In this document: positions 53,939-63,968 of the stretch, in pieces
Layout: every line of letters begins with the position of its first letter
Position numbering within the stretch: position 1 is the first letter of the stretch
Source of the DNA: CBDHHC01 sp965263345
GTDB taxonomy: Bacteria; Pseudomonadota; Alphaproteobacteria; Rhizobiales; CBDHHC01
DNA: 64,000 nt
Assembly (NCBI GenBank): GCA_965263345.1
Contig: CBDHHC010000021.1
Coordinates: forward strand, 1 to 64,000
Direction of reading: 5' to 3'
Notes under the pieces: generated by a model
The model's input: only the letters and a program-made list of their open reading frames with translations
Told to the model about the DNA's origin: nothing
Databases searched by the model: none
Made by a program: the position numbers and the translations under genes

Positions 53939-55048
53939 TCATCTTTTGTAATTTTGAGGCACAAACGGAAGGGTTACAATTTTTGCCGGCACTGATTTAC
54001 CCCGCAAAGTTAGATTGATTTCTGTGTCTGGCTCCGCATGTTGCGCACTGACATACCCCATTGAAATTGGGTATTGTTTTGTTGGGCTAAAACCACCGCT
54101 TGTAACTTGACCAATAGGTTGACCATCAGTCGTAGTAATCTCTACCCCTTGTCGTGCAGGGGCTTTGCCACCTGGAAGTATGCCAACTAACTTACGAGAT
54201 GGCCCCTCAGATAATTCTTTTAAGATACGGTCTGCACCAGGAAAGCCGCCTGACTGGCGACGACGTTTCTGCATAAGCCATTGGATTTGAGCTTCAACTG
54301 GCGAGGTTTGTGTATCGATATCATTTCCATAAAGGCATAGACCAGCTTCTAATCTTAAGCTATCACGTGCACCAAGTCCAGCAGGGGCACAATCATCATG
54401 TTCTAAGAGGGCCTTACTAATTTTAATGGCATGACTTTGTGGGATAGATATTTCATAACCATCTTCCCCGGTATAACCAAGTCTGGAAATTCGACAATGT
54501 ATGCCTAAAATTTCAGCTTCTGTGGTTTCCATAAATTTCAACTGAGCAGCAGTTGGTGCAAAGGCACTCAAAATAGTTTCCGCAGCAGGGCCTTGTATAG
54601 CAATCAATGCATGCTCGTTTAGCTCTATAACATCAACGAAACCAAGATGCTGTCGCATATGAGCAATATCCTGATCACGCATAGATGCATTCACAACAAC
54701 AAAAAGATAGTCTCCGGCATTTGAAACAATCAAATCATCAAGAATGCCACCAGCATCATTTGTGAAAACCGTATAACGTGCCTTACCAGATTTCAGCCCA
54801 GTAATGCTACTGGGAACCAGATTTTCCAGTTCATGGGCAGCAGTCTCTCCTTTTAAGAGGACTTGTCCCATATGCGAAACATCAAAAAGAGCTGCTTTAT
54901 TCCGGCACTGATGATGTTCGGACATAATCCCTGAGGGATATTGCACAGGCATTTGCCAACCCGCAAAATCCACCATCTTGGCCCCCAACTCAACATGCAG
55001 GTCATAGAGCGGTGTTTTTTTGATAGGCGAATTACTGTCATGCGCCAT
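53939..55048 (-). CDS. gcvT: aminomethyltransferase GcvT
   Basis: A 369-residue T protein of the glycine cleavage system: PLYDLHVELGAKMVDFAGWQ, MPVQYPSGIMSEHHQCRNKA, ALFDVSHMGQ, RLGYTGEDGYEISIP, LGARDSLRLEAGLCLYGNDI. It transfers the methylene unit to tetrahydrofolate. AAGGATATATC precedes the ATG. First gene behind the glycine riboswitch. Confidence 0.96.
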   Translation of the reverse strand: MAHDSNSPIKKTPLYDLHVELGAKMVDFAGWQMPVQYPSGIMSEHHQCRNKAALFDVSHMGQVLLKGETAAHELENLVPSSITGLKSGKARYTVFTNDAGGILDDLIVSNAGDYLFVVVNASMRDQDIAHMRQHLGFVDVIELNEHALIAIQGPAAETILSAFAPTAAQLKFMETTEAEILGIHCRISRLGYTGEDGYEISIPQSHAIKISKALLEHDDCAPAGLGARDSLRLEAGLCLYGNDIDTQTSPVEAQIQWLMQKRRRQSGGFPGADRILKELSEGPSRKLVGILPGGKAPARQGVEITTTDGQPIGQVTSGGFSPTKQYPISMGYVSAQHAEPDTEINLTLRGKSVPAKIVTLPFVPQNYKR

Positions 55049-55384
55049 TGATATATCCTTTATCTCTTTAATTTCGTCTCAATGCACGTGCATTTGATAG
55101 TCTAATATGTGTTTGCTTTGCAAAATTCTTACTCAACAGCAAAAGGCATATACTTTTGGGATACAAAACCATTGCTCTTATGATATTGAAATATATATGC
55201 TTTACGGATAACTGGAGAGTACAATTAATCGATTGTCTCCTGAAATTTGTGACTTATTGTAGAGAGATACAAAAGGTAATGTTCAAAAAAACATAGACCT
55301 GAAAATTTTAATTCGGAGTATAATATATATCGTCTCATGACACTGTCCCACAACAAAAGCAGCTTGGTCCAAAGCTTGGTACCA

Positions 55385-55580
55385 ATCCACCTCATCTGTC
55401 CTGGGACCTGAGAGATTTCATCATTGATAAAGATTAACCAACGACTTATCACCTTCGGTGAGCTGCTCTAAGCGGCTACTTTCCAGAGGGCCATCAGCTT
55501 GCGATCCTTTTGCCTGAGAGTTTCCGAGGCGTTTGCTCCTTCGGCGCCGACTTGAAATCAGTCTCTCCCGCAAGATTCGT
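55385..55580 (-). ncRNA. tandem glycine riboswitch
   Basis: On the minus strand, aptamer 1 has GCGGGAGAGACTG, GGCGCCGAAGGAGCAAACGC, CTCGGAAACTCTCAGGCAAA and AGGATCGCAAGC...CTCTGGAAAG. Aptamer 2 follows after a short linker: CACCGAAGGTGATAAG...AATCTCTCAGGTCCC, AGGACAGATGAGG. This is the classic two-aptamer glycine switch that turns on gcv genes when glycine is plentiful. The expression platform must lie in the remaining ~335 nt before gcvT; I could not settle its structure by eye. Confidence 0.93.
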
Positions 55581-55598
55581 TTGGCATGTTAAAGTTTA

Positions 55599-55628
55599 AT
55601 GGTAGTCTGAAAATATTTTTAAAGTCAA
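55599..55628 (-). promoter_or_regulatory. predicted promoter of the riboswitch-gcvT operon
   Basis: On the minus strand TTGACT (55628-55623), 18-nt spacer, TACCAT (55604-55599), about 20 nt before the first aptamer. Confidence 0.5.
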
Positions 55629-55780
55629 TATATTTTATATTTCACAATATAAGCTTCTTTAATCATATCACTGACCATACGGACTTAAGCTCAGACTCTT
55701 CATCCAAGAAAGAGGGAACATGCGGGATTAAATCTTTATTGACTATAAAACCATAAGATATTTTTTTGTGGGAAAATAAT

Positions 55781-55818
55781 CCTTGAAATTGTCAGGATTC
55801 TATGCTATGTATAGTGCA
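55781..55818 (+). promoter_or_regulatory. promoter-like sequence, weaker relative of the repeated module
   Basis: CCTTGAAA (TTGAAA 55783-55788), 17 nt, TATGTA (55806-55811), then TAGTGCATAATC, matching the layout and tail of 5118-5160. It points into the 3' end of dnaE on the opposite strand. The palindrome ACCGTAACGGT is absent. Confidence 0.35.
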
Positions 55819-55855
55819 TAATCAGATAATTCTTATAAATTTAAAAAAGACTCAC

Positions 55856-58800
55856 TTAAATTTCGATCACTTCTAAAACGCCTTTCAAGGTTCGTAATCG
55901 ACTGGCCTGTTGAGGTGTAACATCGAAATGACCTGGAAGTTGAAATTCAACTTCTCGTTGCATATCTTCAAGTTTGACCTGAAAAAAGAGTTCTCCTCTA
56001 CCAGAGGTACTGACTGCATTGGCAATCTCTTGAAATGCAGCTGATTTATCTAAACGAACACGCAAACCTTTTTGGATTGACTTGGCTTTGCGATCTAAGC
56101 TTTCGACGCCTAAAACTCTTAAGCGCATTTGTTCTTCGTCCATTTCACCCTCGACACGAACAAGAACAGGCGTACCGGTTTCGAGTAGGGCCCGTGTAGC
56201 TTCTAAGGTTTCAGAAAAGAGGATTGCTTCATACTGGCCGCTGGCATCTGAGAATCCGACAAAAGCATATTTGTTGCCATTTTTTGATTTGCGTTCCTGT
56301 TTAAAAGCAACGATGCCACCGAGCATACCGACAGCTCTACTTTCGTCAATGGTACGTTTTTCGAATGCTTTCCATTCTTCAACGCCCATGCGATCCAGAG
56401 CACTTTTATATTGATCTAATGGGTGCCCGGAAATGAAAAAGCCTACAGCATCAAATTCATGCGTAAGTGTTTCAAGTGGGAGCCAGGCTGGTGAGGGCCT
56501 TAGAGCAAGTTTAGGAGTTTCACCTCCAGAACCAAAGAGATCATTTTGGCCAACAGCTCTATCGGCATTTGACCTTTGCGCTTCAGCTAAGATAGTATCG
56601 ACATTTTGATAAACAAGCGCTCTGTTTTTTTGCAGTTCGTCAAAGGATCCAGCTGCGCTGAGCATTTCCATCGCGCGTTTATTTAACATTTTTGGATCAA
56701 TACGGTTGGAAAAATCAGTAAGACTTTTATATTTGCCAGACTCTTCTCGTAAGTCACAGATATGTTGAACGGATTGTTCGCCAATGTTTTTTAAAGCTGC
56801 CATAGAATAGCGGATTGCACCATTTTCCGGGCGGAATTCTGCGAATGAATTATTGATTGATGGTGGTAGAATTGTTATGCCAGACTCTTTAACTGACTGA
56901 TAAAACATAGCGATTTTTTCAGTATTGCCTTGGTCAAGGGTCATAATTGCAGCCATAAATTCAACTGGGTAGTTAGCTTTTAAATAAGCTGTTTGATAAG
57001 CAACCAGGGCATAAGCCGCAGCGTGAGATTTATTAAAACCATAACCCGCGAATTTATTTACAAGATCGAAGATGAAATCGGCATGTTTTTTATCAACACC
57101 GGCCTCTTCAGCCCCTGATACGAAACGAACACGTTGTTTGTCCATTTCTTCTTTAATTTTTTTACCCATTGCACGGCGAAGCAAATCGGCTTCTCCAAGT
57201 GAGTAACCTGCAAGGATTTGAGCAATCTGCATCACCTGCTCCTGATAAATAATAACCCCATAGGTTTCTTTCAGAACTGGTTCTAACAAAGGGTGAAGAT
57301 AATCAATTTCTTCTTCACCATATTTTCGGTTGATATAGGTTGGGATGTTATCCATTGGACCTGGACGATAAAGCGCAACCATTGCGATGATGTCTTCAAA
57401 ACGGTCAGGGCGCAGACGGCGCAAACTATCGCGCATGCCGCTACTCTCCAATTGGAAGACGCCTACGGTATCAGCTCTTGCTAAGAGTTCGAAACTTGGT
57501 TTATCATCTAAAGGAATGGTGGCGATGTCGAAATTCCCACCTTTTTTATTTATGAACTCGGTTGTTTTTTCAATAACGGTGAGTGTTTTTAAGCCTAGAA
57601 AGTCAAATTTTACAAGTCCAGCTGGCTCAACCCATTTCATATTGAACTGGGTGGCAGGAAGTTCTGAACGAGGATCTCTGTAAAGTGGTACGAGCTCAGT
57701 TAAAGGGCGGTCACCGATTACAACGCCAGCTGCGTGTGTTGAGGCATGCCGGTAAAGGCCTTCAAGTTTTTGACCAATTGTCAAAAGACGCTCAACAATT
57801 TCTTCGCTCTCTTGTGCTTCTTTTAGTTTTGGTTCTTCAACGAGAGCTTCTGCCAAAGTCATTGGATTGGCTGGATTGTTTGGAACCATTTTACAAAGGG
57901 AGTCAACCTGTCCGTAGGGCATTTGCAAAACGCGCCCGACATCACGCAAGACTGCTCTTGCTTGGAGTTTTCCGAAAGTGATAATCTGAGCAACTCTGTC
58001 TTCGCCATATTTTTTCTGGACGTAATGAATAACTTCGTCACGGCGATCCTGACAAAAGTCAATATCAAAGTCTGGCATTGATACACGTTCAGGATTAAGA
58101 AAACGCTCAAAAAGGAGACCAAAACGTAAAGGATCAAGATCTGTAATTGTTAAAACCCAAGCAACTAGAGAACCGGCACCAGAACCACGACCCGGACCAA
58201 CTGGGATGCCTTGTGCTTTTGTCCATTTGATAAAGTCTGATACGATCAAGAAATACCCTGGGAATTTCATATTTGTGATTATATTCAACTCATAATCCAA
58301 ACGTTCCCAGTACTCTTTTTCTTCAACTCCTTCAGCAATACCTTGTTTTTCCAAACGAAGTTTAAGACCTTCTTTGGCTTGGCATGCAAGTTCATTCGCT
58401 TCAGCTTTTAGGATCTCATCTTTGTTCATATCCTTAGTTGTTGCCACGAATTGGGGCAAAATTGGTGGATGAGTTTTCGGGCGGTAAGCGCACCTTTGAG
58501 CTATTTCTAATGTATTTTCTATTGCCTCTGGAATGTCTTTAAATTGCTCAACCATTTCTGCTTGAGATTTAAAAAAATGCTCTTTTGTAAGTTGCCGACG
58601 ATCATCTTCGGACACATAACGGCCTTCGGCAATACAGATTAGAGCGTCATGCGCTTCATAATCTTCTGGTTTTGAGAAGTAACATTCATTTGTCGCTACG
58701 ATTGGTAATTCCATATCGTAAGCAAGTTTTAGAAGCTTTGGTTCAACATAAGCTTGTTCTGGTGTACCATGTCTATGAATTTCAACATAGGTGCGATTTC

Positions 58801-59335
58801 CAAAAATCTCAGAGAAACACTTTAGAAATGTTTCTGCTTCTTCTATATCATCTTTGGCAAGAGCTTTATCTACAGGACCATCTGATCCTCCTGTGAGGAA
58901 AATCAAACCGTCTTGGTGCTCTTTGAGGTCATCCAAATAAACATATGGTTGAGGAGCATCTTTTTGTAGAAAGTAGCCATGGCTTGTCAACCACATGAGG
59001 TTTTCGTAACCTGTCCGATCTTTTACCAGGAGCACAATTTCTCCGTCGCATAAATTATTTGACATTTGATCGGAGACACCAGGAACAAAACCTTCAGGCG
59101 TTTTAAGGATAATTCCAAGTGTGCAACCAATGATAGGCTGAACACCAGCACCAGATAGTTTTTCAGAAAATTCTAGAGCACCAAACAAATTATTGGTATC
59201 TGTTAAGCCAATAGCAGGCATATGACTCTTACACGCAAGGTCTACTAATTTGCCAACAGGAAGAGCTCCTTCCAATAATGAATAAGAGGAGTGAACTCTC
59301 AGATGAACAAATGATAGTTTTTCTTCTTGTGCCAT
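55856..59335 (-). CDS. dnaE: DNA polymerase III alpha subunit DnaE
   Basis: The 1159-residue replicative polymerase catalytic subunit. PHP domain at the start (SFVHLRVHSSYSLLEGALPV), catalytic Asp motif RVSMPDFDIDFCQDRRDEVI, GFNKSHAAAYALVAYQTAYL, the OB-fold KNGNKYAFVGFSDASGQYEA. Full length without breaks, which shows the sequence is accurate in this part. Divergent from nothing; it is transcribed leftward behind the DUF192 and cold-shock genes. Confidence 0.98.
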   Translation of the reverse strand: MAQEEKLSFVHLRVHSSYSLLEGALPVGKLVDLACKSHMPAIGLTDTNNLFGALEFSEKLSGAGVQPIIGCTLGIILKTPEGFVPGVSDQMSNNLCDGEIVLLVKDRTGYENLMWLTSHGYFLQKDAPQPYVYLDDLKEHQDGLIFLTGGSDGPVDKALAKDDIEEAETFLKCFSEIFGNRTYVEIHRHGTPEQAYVEPKLLKLAYDMELPIVATNECYFSKPEDYEAHDALICIAEGRYVSEDDRRQLTKEHFFKSQAEMVEQFKDIPEAIENTLEIAQRCAYRPKTHPPILPQFVATTKDMNKDEILKAEANELACQAKEGLKLRLEKQGIAEGVEEKEYWERLDYELNIITNMKFPGYFLIVSDFIKWTKAQGIPVGPGRGSGAGSLVAWVLTITDLDPLRFGLLFERFLNPERVSMPDFDIDFCQDRRDEVIHYVQKKYGEDRVAQIITFGKLQARAVLRDVGRVLQMPYGQVDSLCKMVPNNPANPMTLAEALVEEPKLKEAQESEEIVERLLTIGQKLEGLYRHASTHAAGVVIGDRPLTELVPLYRDPRSELPATQFNMKWVEPAGLVKFDFLGLKTLTVIEKTTEFINKKGGNFDIATIPLDDKPSFELLARADTVGVFQLESSGMRDSLRRLRPDRFEDIIAMVALYRPGPMDNIPTYINRKYGEEEIDYLHPLLEPVLKETYGVIIYQEQVMQIAQILAGYSLGEADLLRRAMGKKIKEEMDKQRVRFVSGAEEAGVDKKHADFIFDLVNKFAGYGFNKSHAAAYALVAYQTAYLKANYPVEFMAAIMTLDQGNTEKIAMFYQSVKESGITILPPSINNSFAEFRPENGAIRYSMAALKNIGEQSVQHICDLREESGKYKSLTDFSNRIDPKMLNKRAMEMLSAAGSFDELQKNRALVYQNVDTILAEAQRSNADRAVGQNDLFGSGGETPKLALRPSPAWLPLETLTHEFDAVGFFISGHPLDQYKSALDRMGVEEWKAFEKRTIDESRAVGMLGGIVAFKQERKSKNGNKYAFVGFSDASGQYEAILFSETLEATRALLETGTPVLVRVEGEMDEEQMRLRVLGVESLDRKAKSIQKGLRVRLDKSAAFQEIANAVSTSGRGELFFQVKLEDMQREVEFQLPGHFDVTPQQASRLRTLKGVLEVIEI

Positions 59336-59433
59336 AAATCAAAATGCCTTGATGTGAATCTTTTTAAATCAGCTTACAGGAATTTCATCATGATTCTATA
59401 AGGAAAGGTAAGTTATATCAGGAATCACAGAGG

Positions 59434-59979
59434 TTATTTTTCATTTGCAAATGCAGTATGTTTTACACGATCTCCGAGCTTAATATTTAAACGGTCCACG
59501 GTTCCAGCGACAAGCTCTAACACAGCACGGACAGGTCCTTGTGATGGGATATTTTCTTCGGAGAAAGGTTCTGTGTTACTGACGATATGATGTATGTGGC
59601 CATCAGATTTGATGAAGAGCATATCTAGAGGAATGTAGGTGTTTTTCATCCACATTGCTCTAGGCTGCTCATCCTCATGTATAAATAGCATACCATGAGT
59701 TTTTGCCATTTCACGACGAAACATAAGACCTCGGTTTTGCTCGGAGGGTTCGTCGGCGATTTCTATTGTAAATTTATGAGACCCATTTGATGTTTGAATG
59801 ATCAACTCATTTGAGAGCTCTTTAGTGCCAGGCTGAAAATTGTCTTTACATCCTATTATATTCAACATCATGAATAATAATATGGAAGAAAGAAATACTC
59901 TCTTCCATATATGTATATTTATAGATCTAAATTTTTTTGCTCTATTAATGAGCTGCCGGATAAGGAGCTGCTGTTCCAT
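59434..59979 (-). CDS. DUF192 lipoprotein
   Basis: A 181-residue protein: long basic N-region, hydrophobic stretch and lipobox (VFLSSILLFMMLNIIGC), then a DUF192 domain: EPSEQNRGLMFRREMAKTHG, MLFIHEDEQPRAMWMKNTYI, PLDMLFIKSDGHIHHIVSNT. DUF192 proteins are periplasmic of unknown function. The start is uncertain: ATG 59979 overlaps the end of the cold-shock gene by 35 bp, and no better in-frame start precedes the signal sequence. Confidence 0.8.
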   Translation of the reverse strand: MEQQLLIRQLINRAKKFRSINIHIWKRVFLSSILLFMMLNIIGCKDNFQPGTKELSNELIIQTSNGSHKFTIEIADEPSEQNRGLMFRREMAKTHGMLFIHEDEQPRAMWMKNTYIPLDMLFIKSDGHIHHIVSNTEPFSEENIPSQGPVRAVLELVAGTVDRLNIKLGDRVKHTAFANEK

Positions 59980-60544
59980 CAGGTTTGAGTTCTGCTGCCA
60001 TAAGACCCTTTGGTCCACGACCAAAACGAACCATGACAGTTTGGCCTGGACGTAACTCGGTGAAACCAAAGCGTCGTAATGTTTCCATATGGACGAATAT
60101 ATCACCAGTTCCTTCTCCACGCGTCAAAAAACCAAAACCACGAATGCGATTAAACCATTTTACTTCAGCGCGCTCAAAATCACTTTCAGGAACGACTTGA
60201 ACGTGCGTTCTTTGTGGAAGCTGCGAAGGATGAATGGCTGTACTTTCGTCCATGGATACAATTCTAAATGCTTGCATCCCTTTTGGTCGCTTTAAAACTT
60301 CACATACTACCCGTGCACCTTCGTAAGCCGTCTGAAAACCATCTCTTCGAAGGCATGTCACATGTAGTAATATATCAGAAGAGCCATCATCAGGAACGAT
60401 AAAACCGTAGCCTTTTGACGCATCAAACCATTTAATAGAACCAGCTACTTCGAATACATCAACAGCTGCATCATTGCTCAGCGCTGCAACGTCCTCATCT
60501 GTAATAATAAGGTCGTGCAAGTCTGGCGATATATTTGTCGCCAT
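59945..60544 (-). CDS. double cold-shock-domain protein
   Basis: A 199-residue protein with two cold-shock domains: AGSIKWFDASKGYGFIVPDD (residues ~37-105) and AEVKWFNRIRGFGFLTRGEG with DIFVHMETLRRFGF (~125-190). Both have the RNP motifs KGYGFI/RGFGFL and DILLHV/DIFVHM. This tandem form is common in alphaproteobacteria; such proteins bind single-stranded RNA. ATG 60544 follows GGGGGA by 5-6 nt. Confidence 0.93.
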   Translation of the reverse strand: MATNISPDLHDLIITDEDVAALSNDAAVDVFEVAGSIKWFDASKGYGFIVPDDGSSDILLHVTCLRRDGFQTAYEGARVVCEVLKRPKGMQAFRIVSMDESTAIHPSQLPQRTHVQVVPESDFERAEVKWFNRIRGFGFLTRGEGTGDIFVHMETLRRFGFTELRPGQTVMVRFGRGPKGLMAAELKPDGTAAPYPAAH

Positions 60545-61057
60545 AGTAATCCCCCGCAAATTAACTTCAAATCTCTCAGTTTGGTTTGCTTCACTTTGCC
60601 CTCATGAAGCTCCCCATCTGCTGATAAAGAAGATATCATCACTTGCTGATGATGCCAGTGAAAAGTGTTAACCTTTTATCTTCTCCACAACATCGGAGAT
60701 TTTAAAAAACACAAACATAATTTATCAATTGATTGTTATACAAAGAGAAATAAGGATTTTTAGCAAAAAACAAAGAATTTTGTTTTTTTGGATTTCTCCA
60801 CTTGAATTAACAATTTGGACAATAATCAAATTAATTTTTGGCGAAAATTTGCCCTAATTTTAACGAATCATGGCTTTCCACAGATGGAAAACTAAATTTT
60901 TATTTTAATATTTTTTTAGTTAGAACAAGTATTTGTCATGTAAACTAAGTCATAAAATATCTGGAGCCAAATATATTTCTTAAATTTCATGTCAAGATTA
61001 CGCCTTAAACCTTATATATATTACGGCATAAATATGGCAAAAACATAAGGGTAATTT
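60545..61057. other. gene-free region between csp and gloA
   Basis: 513 bp, strongly AT-rich, between divergent genes. It must hold both promoters; the first ~130 bp next to the cold-shock gene contain small inverted repeats (for example ATCACTTGCTGATGAT) that could structure its leader RNA. Nothing coding is seen. Confidence 0.4.
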
Positions 61058-61477
61058 ATGAAATATCTTCATACAATGGTTAGAGTCACTAATATTGAAG
61101 AGTCTCTTGATTTTTATTGTAACAAACTTGGGCTCATTGAGATAAGACGTAAAGAATTTGAAACTGGCCGCTTCACACTTATATTTCTAGCTGCGCCAGG
61201 TGATGAAACTGCTCAAGTTGAGTTAACGTACAATTGGGATACTGAAGAATATACCGAAGGTCGCAATTTTGGGCACCTTGCCTATCTGGTTGATAATATT
61301 TATGAAACGTGTCAGAGACTTATGGACTCAGGTGTTGTCATAAATCGGCCGCCACGAGATGGCCATATGGCATTTATTCGATCACCAGATAATATCTCAA
61401 TTGAACTTTTACAAAAAGGCGATGCCTTGCCAAAGCAAGAACCTTGGGCTTCAATGGAAAATACTGGTCATTGGTAG
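61058..61477 (+). CDS. gloA: lactoylglutathione lyase (glyoxalase I)
   Basis: A 139-residue VOC-fold metalloenzyme detoxifying methylglyoxal with glutathione. The metal ligands are visible as His5, Glu55, His73 and Glu116 (LHTMVRV, AQVELTYNW, FGHLAYLV, ISIELLQK). GGGTAA precedes the ATG. Normal length. Methylglyoxal arises from dihydroxyacetone phosphate, the product of the glp and otn pathways. Confidence 0.94.
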   Translation: MKYLHTMVRVTNIEESLDFYCNKLGLIEIRRKEFETGRFTLIFLAAPGDETAQVELTYNWDTEEYTEGRNFGHLAYLVDNIYETCQRLMDSGVVINRPPRDGHMAFIRSPDNISIELLQKGDALPKQEPWASMENTGHW

Positions 61478-61484
61478 AAAAAAG

Positions 61485-61559
61485 TGGCACCCCCTAGGAG
61501 AATCGAACTCCTGTTTCAAGAATGAAAATCTTGCGTCCTAACCACTAGACGAAGGGGGC
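61485..61559 (-). tRNA. tRNA-Glu (UUC)
   Basis: Minus-strand cloverleaf starting GCCCCCTTCGTCTAGTGG, anticodon stem-loop CAAGA-TTTTCAT-TCTTG with anticodon TTC, T arm AGGAGTTCGATTCTCCT and encoded CCA (61485-61487). The first acceptor pair is G:U. It reads GAA/GAG codons. Confidence 0.96.
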
Positions 61560-61789
61560 TCATTGATCAGAGACATTTCATATAAAAAGGTTTGTCGTTA
61601 ATGGCAAGCCTTTTAAAGATTTTTAATGCAGTTTTTTTCAAAAAAATTTAAAACCACACAGCTTTAAGCACGTTTCCTGAGATTATTTCCTTATTAAGAG
61701 CACTTTATATAAGCGTATTGTGATTAGCAGAAGCTTCTGTTATTGTCCCACAAATCTCACCTTAATATATGTATTTGAAGAGAATTTCA

Positions 61790-62995
61790 ATGATTCCACG
61801 TTATAGCCGGAACCAAATGACAGAAATTTGGTCTCCACAATCAAAGTTCCGTATTTGGTTTGAAATTGAAGCTCATGCTTGTGATGCTCAAGCTTTATTA
61901 GGTATAATTCCTAAAGAAGCTTCTGAAAAAATCTGGGTAGAAGCTGGAAATGCTACATTCAATGTTGACCGAATTGATGAAATTGAACGTGAAGTCAAGC
62001 ATGATGTCATTGCTTTCCTGACGCATTTAGCAGAAATTGTTGGACCTGATGCCCGTTTTGTTCATCAGGGTATGACCTCTTCTGATATTCTAGATACCTG
62101 TTTTAATGTTCAGTTGGTCAAAGCTACTGATATTTTATTGGATGACCTTGAGCAATTGCTGGGAGCACTTAAAAAACGAGCTTATGAGCATCAGTATACT
62201 TTATGTATAGGACGCAGCCATGGAATTCATGCGGAACCTGTCACCTTTGGTTTAAAGTTGGCCCAAGCTTATGCCGAATTTGATAGATGCAAGGCACGAC
62301 TTCAAAATGCTCGAGAAGAGATTGCTACTTGTGCTATATCGGGAGCTGTTGGTACTTTTGCCAATATTGACCCTTCTGTTGAGCAACATGTTGCTTCTAA
62401 AATGGGGCTTTCAATTGAGCCAATCTCTACACAGGTTATTCCGCGTGATCGTCATGCAATGTATTTTGCTACATTAGCGGTGATAGCAAGTTCAATAGAG
62501 CGCCTTGCCACCGAAATCAGGCATTTGCAAAGAACAGAAGTTTTGGAAGCGGAAGAATATTTCTCTGAAGGACAAAAGGGATCTTCTGCAATGCCTCATA
62601 AACGTAATCCAGTTCTTACTGAAAATCTCACAGGATTAGCACAGAGAGCTTATGGCTATGGAAAACGCTCTTTGGCATGAGAGAGATATTTCTCATTCCT
62701 CAGTTGAACGAATGATGGGCCAGATGCAACTGTGACTTTGGATTTTGCTTTAATGAGATTAACAGGTGTTATTGATAAAGTGTTTATCCTGAAAATATGC
62801 AAAAGAATATGGATCTTAGGTGGGCACATGAGACTTGCACTGATATCTTCTCTACATGTCCAATGCTATGAAAGTCTGGCGTTGAGATTTCCTCACATTC
62901 TTAAAAGAGATCCAGATCTCAAGGACCAAGCCGAGGAAAAGTTTGATGATATCATACGAAACATGTGATACTTTAAGCGAGTGTTTGGGCAGTAG
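61790..62995 (+). pseudogene. purB: adenylosuccinate lyase PurB, decayed copy
   Basis: The first 297 codons are good PurB (MIPRYSRNQMTEIWSPQSKF, HQGMTSSDILDTCFNVQL, IGRSHGIHAEPVTFGLKL, EGQKGSSAMPHKRNPVLTEN). The frame then ends at 62680. The rest is scattered over frames: MENALWHERDISHSSVERMM (from about 62655), GPDATVTLDFALMRLTGVID, FPHILKRDPDLKDQAEEKFD, and the family ending as KRVFGQ with a stop at 62995. At least four indels and a deletion of about 15 codons are needed to explain it. PurB acts twice in purine synthesis, so a second functional copy or purine uptake would be required. The active-site signature loop is intact but the C-terminal domain is lost. Confidence 0.85.
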
Positions 62996-63356
62996 AGAAT
63001 ATATTTTTAGATGAAACCCAAGTATTAAAAATAGATATTCTTTGAAATGCTCTAAATATTAAGCTTTGATTCAAAATAAGTTGCATAGGTTTGGAAGTTC
63101 CTTATTCGGCCCATATTTAAAAAAAGATGTTCTTATTTCTTGTATTTGATATGGAAATAATATAAAAAGTAAATAATAATTACCAAAAAAATCACAAAGA
63201 TTATTTAATAAATCACTTTAATTTTAGAGACACATAAGTTCTCATTTCTTGGCCTGATATACATATAAAATTAATTTCATTATAATATTAAAAATTATGT
63301 TGCAATAAAAAACGGATATTTAAATAAAAGTATATTGGCGTAAAATGGAAGGCGTT
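62996..63356. other. AT-rich intergenic region
   Basis: 361 bp without recognisable gene, repeat or RNA, between the purB remnant and the next gene. Confidence 0.4.
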
Positions 63357-63968
63357 ATGGAAGTTATAATAATTACTAACAATTTTATTAAGACAAACTT
63401 TTTTGATGTAAAACCTGAGCTTACTATTAAAGGACAAGCTGTCAAGTTTCTTGTGCAGTTAGCACAAGATGTTCTCCTTCCTGAAGTTAGAGTTTTTTTA
63501 GATAAGTTAGAAAAGTTTAGATATAAAATAAACCAAGCATATATATATAATGACCCGGCAGGATTAGAGGAAAATCTTCTAAATTCAGGAAGTTCATGGG
63601 CATCCCCTTGCGTATTCGTCCTGTCTCAAGCAGGTAATATACATGCTGTAATTGTTGGTTCAATATCACAGAAAAGACTTGCTTTAAGCGCAAAAATACA
63701 CTCTCCAAAACTTTGGACCTTTTGTACTGCCCATAGTAATTACCTTTTAGACGAACATTCGGATACGATACAATATGTTTCAGAATTATTTGAAACCCTT
63801 TTAGTTCAAAACTATTTAGATTGCATAGAGTTAGATAGGGTCCATCAAGAAACCGAAGCTTATAAATACCTTAAGAGCCGCACTAAATTTATGTATCAAT
63901 TAGAAATAGATAGAAAAAGACGACAACTGATTGACCCAGAGACTAAGAGCAAAATAGAGCATGGTTGA
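63357..63968 (+). CDS. hypothetical protein
   Basis: About 203 residues, AT-rich, complete within the window (stop 63966-63968). GGAAGG lies 4 nt before the ATG at 63357; an ATG at 63345 is possible. It has no signal peptide or membrane helix. VEVRVFLDKLEKFRYKIN-like helical text near residue 40 and a basic C-terminal helix (MYQLEIDRKRRQLIDPETKS) are the only visible traits. I recognise no family. Confidence 0.6.
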   Translation: MEVIIITNNFIKTNFFDVKPELTIKGQAVKFLVQLAQDVLLPEVRVFLDKLEKFRYKINQAYIYNDPAGLEENLLNSGSSWASPCVFVLSQAGNIHAVIVGSISQKRLALSAKIHSPKLWTFCTAHSNYLLDEHSDTIQYVSELFETLLVQNYLDCIELDRVHQETEAYKYLKSRTKFMYQLEIDRKRRQLIDPETKSKIEHG

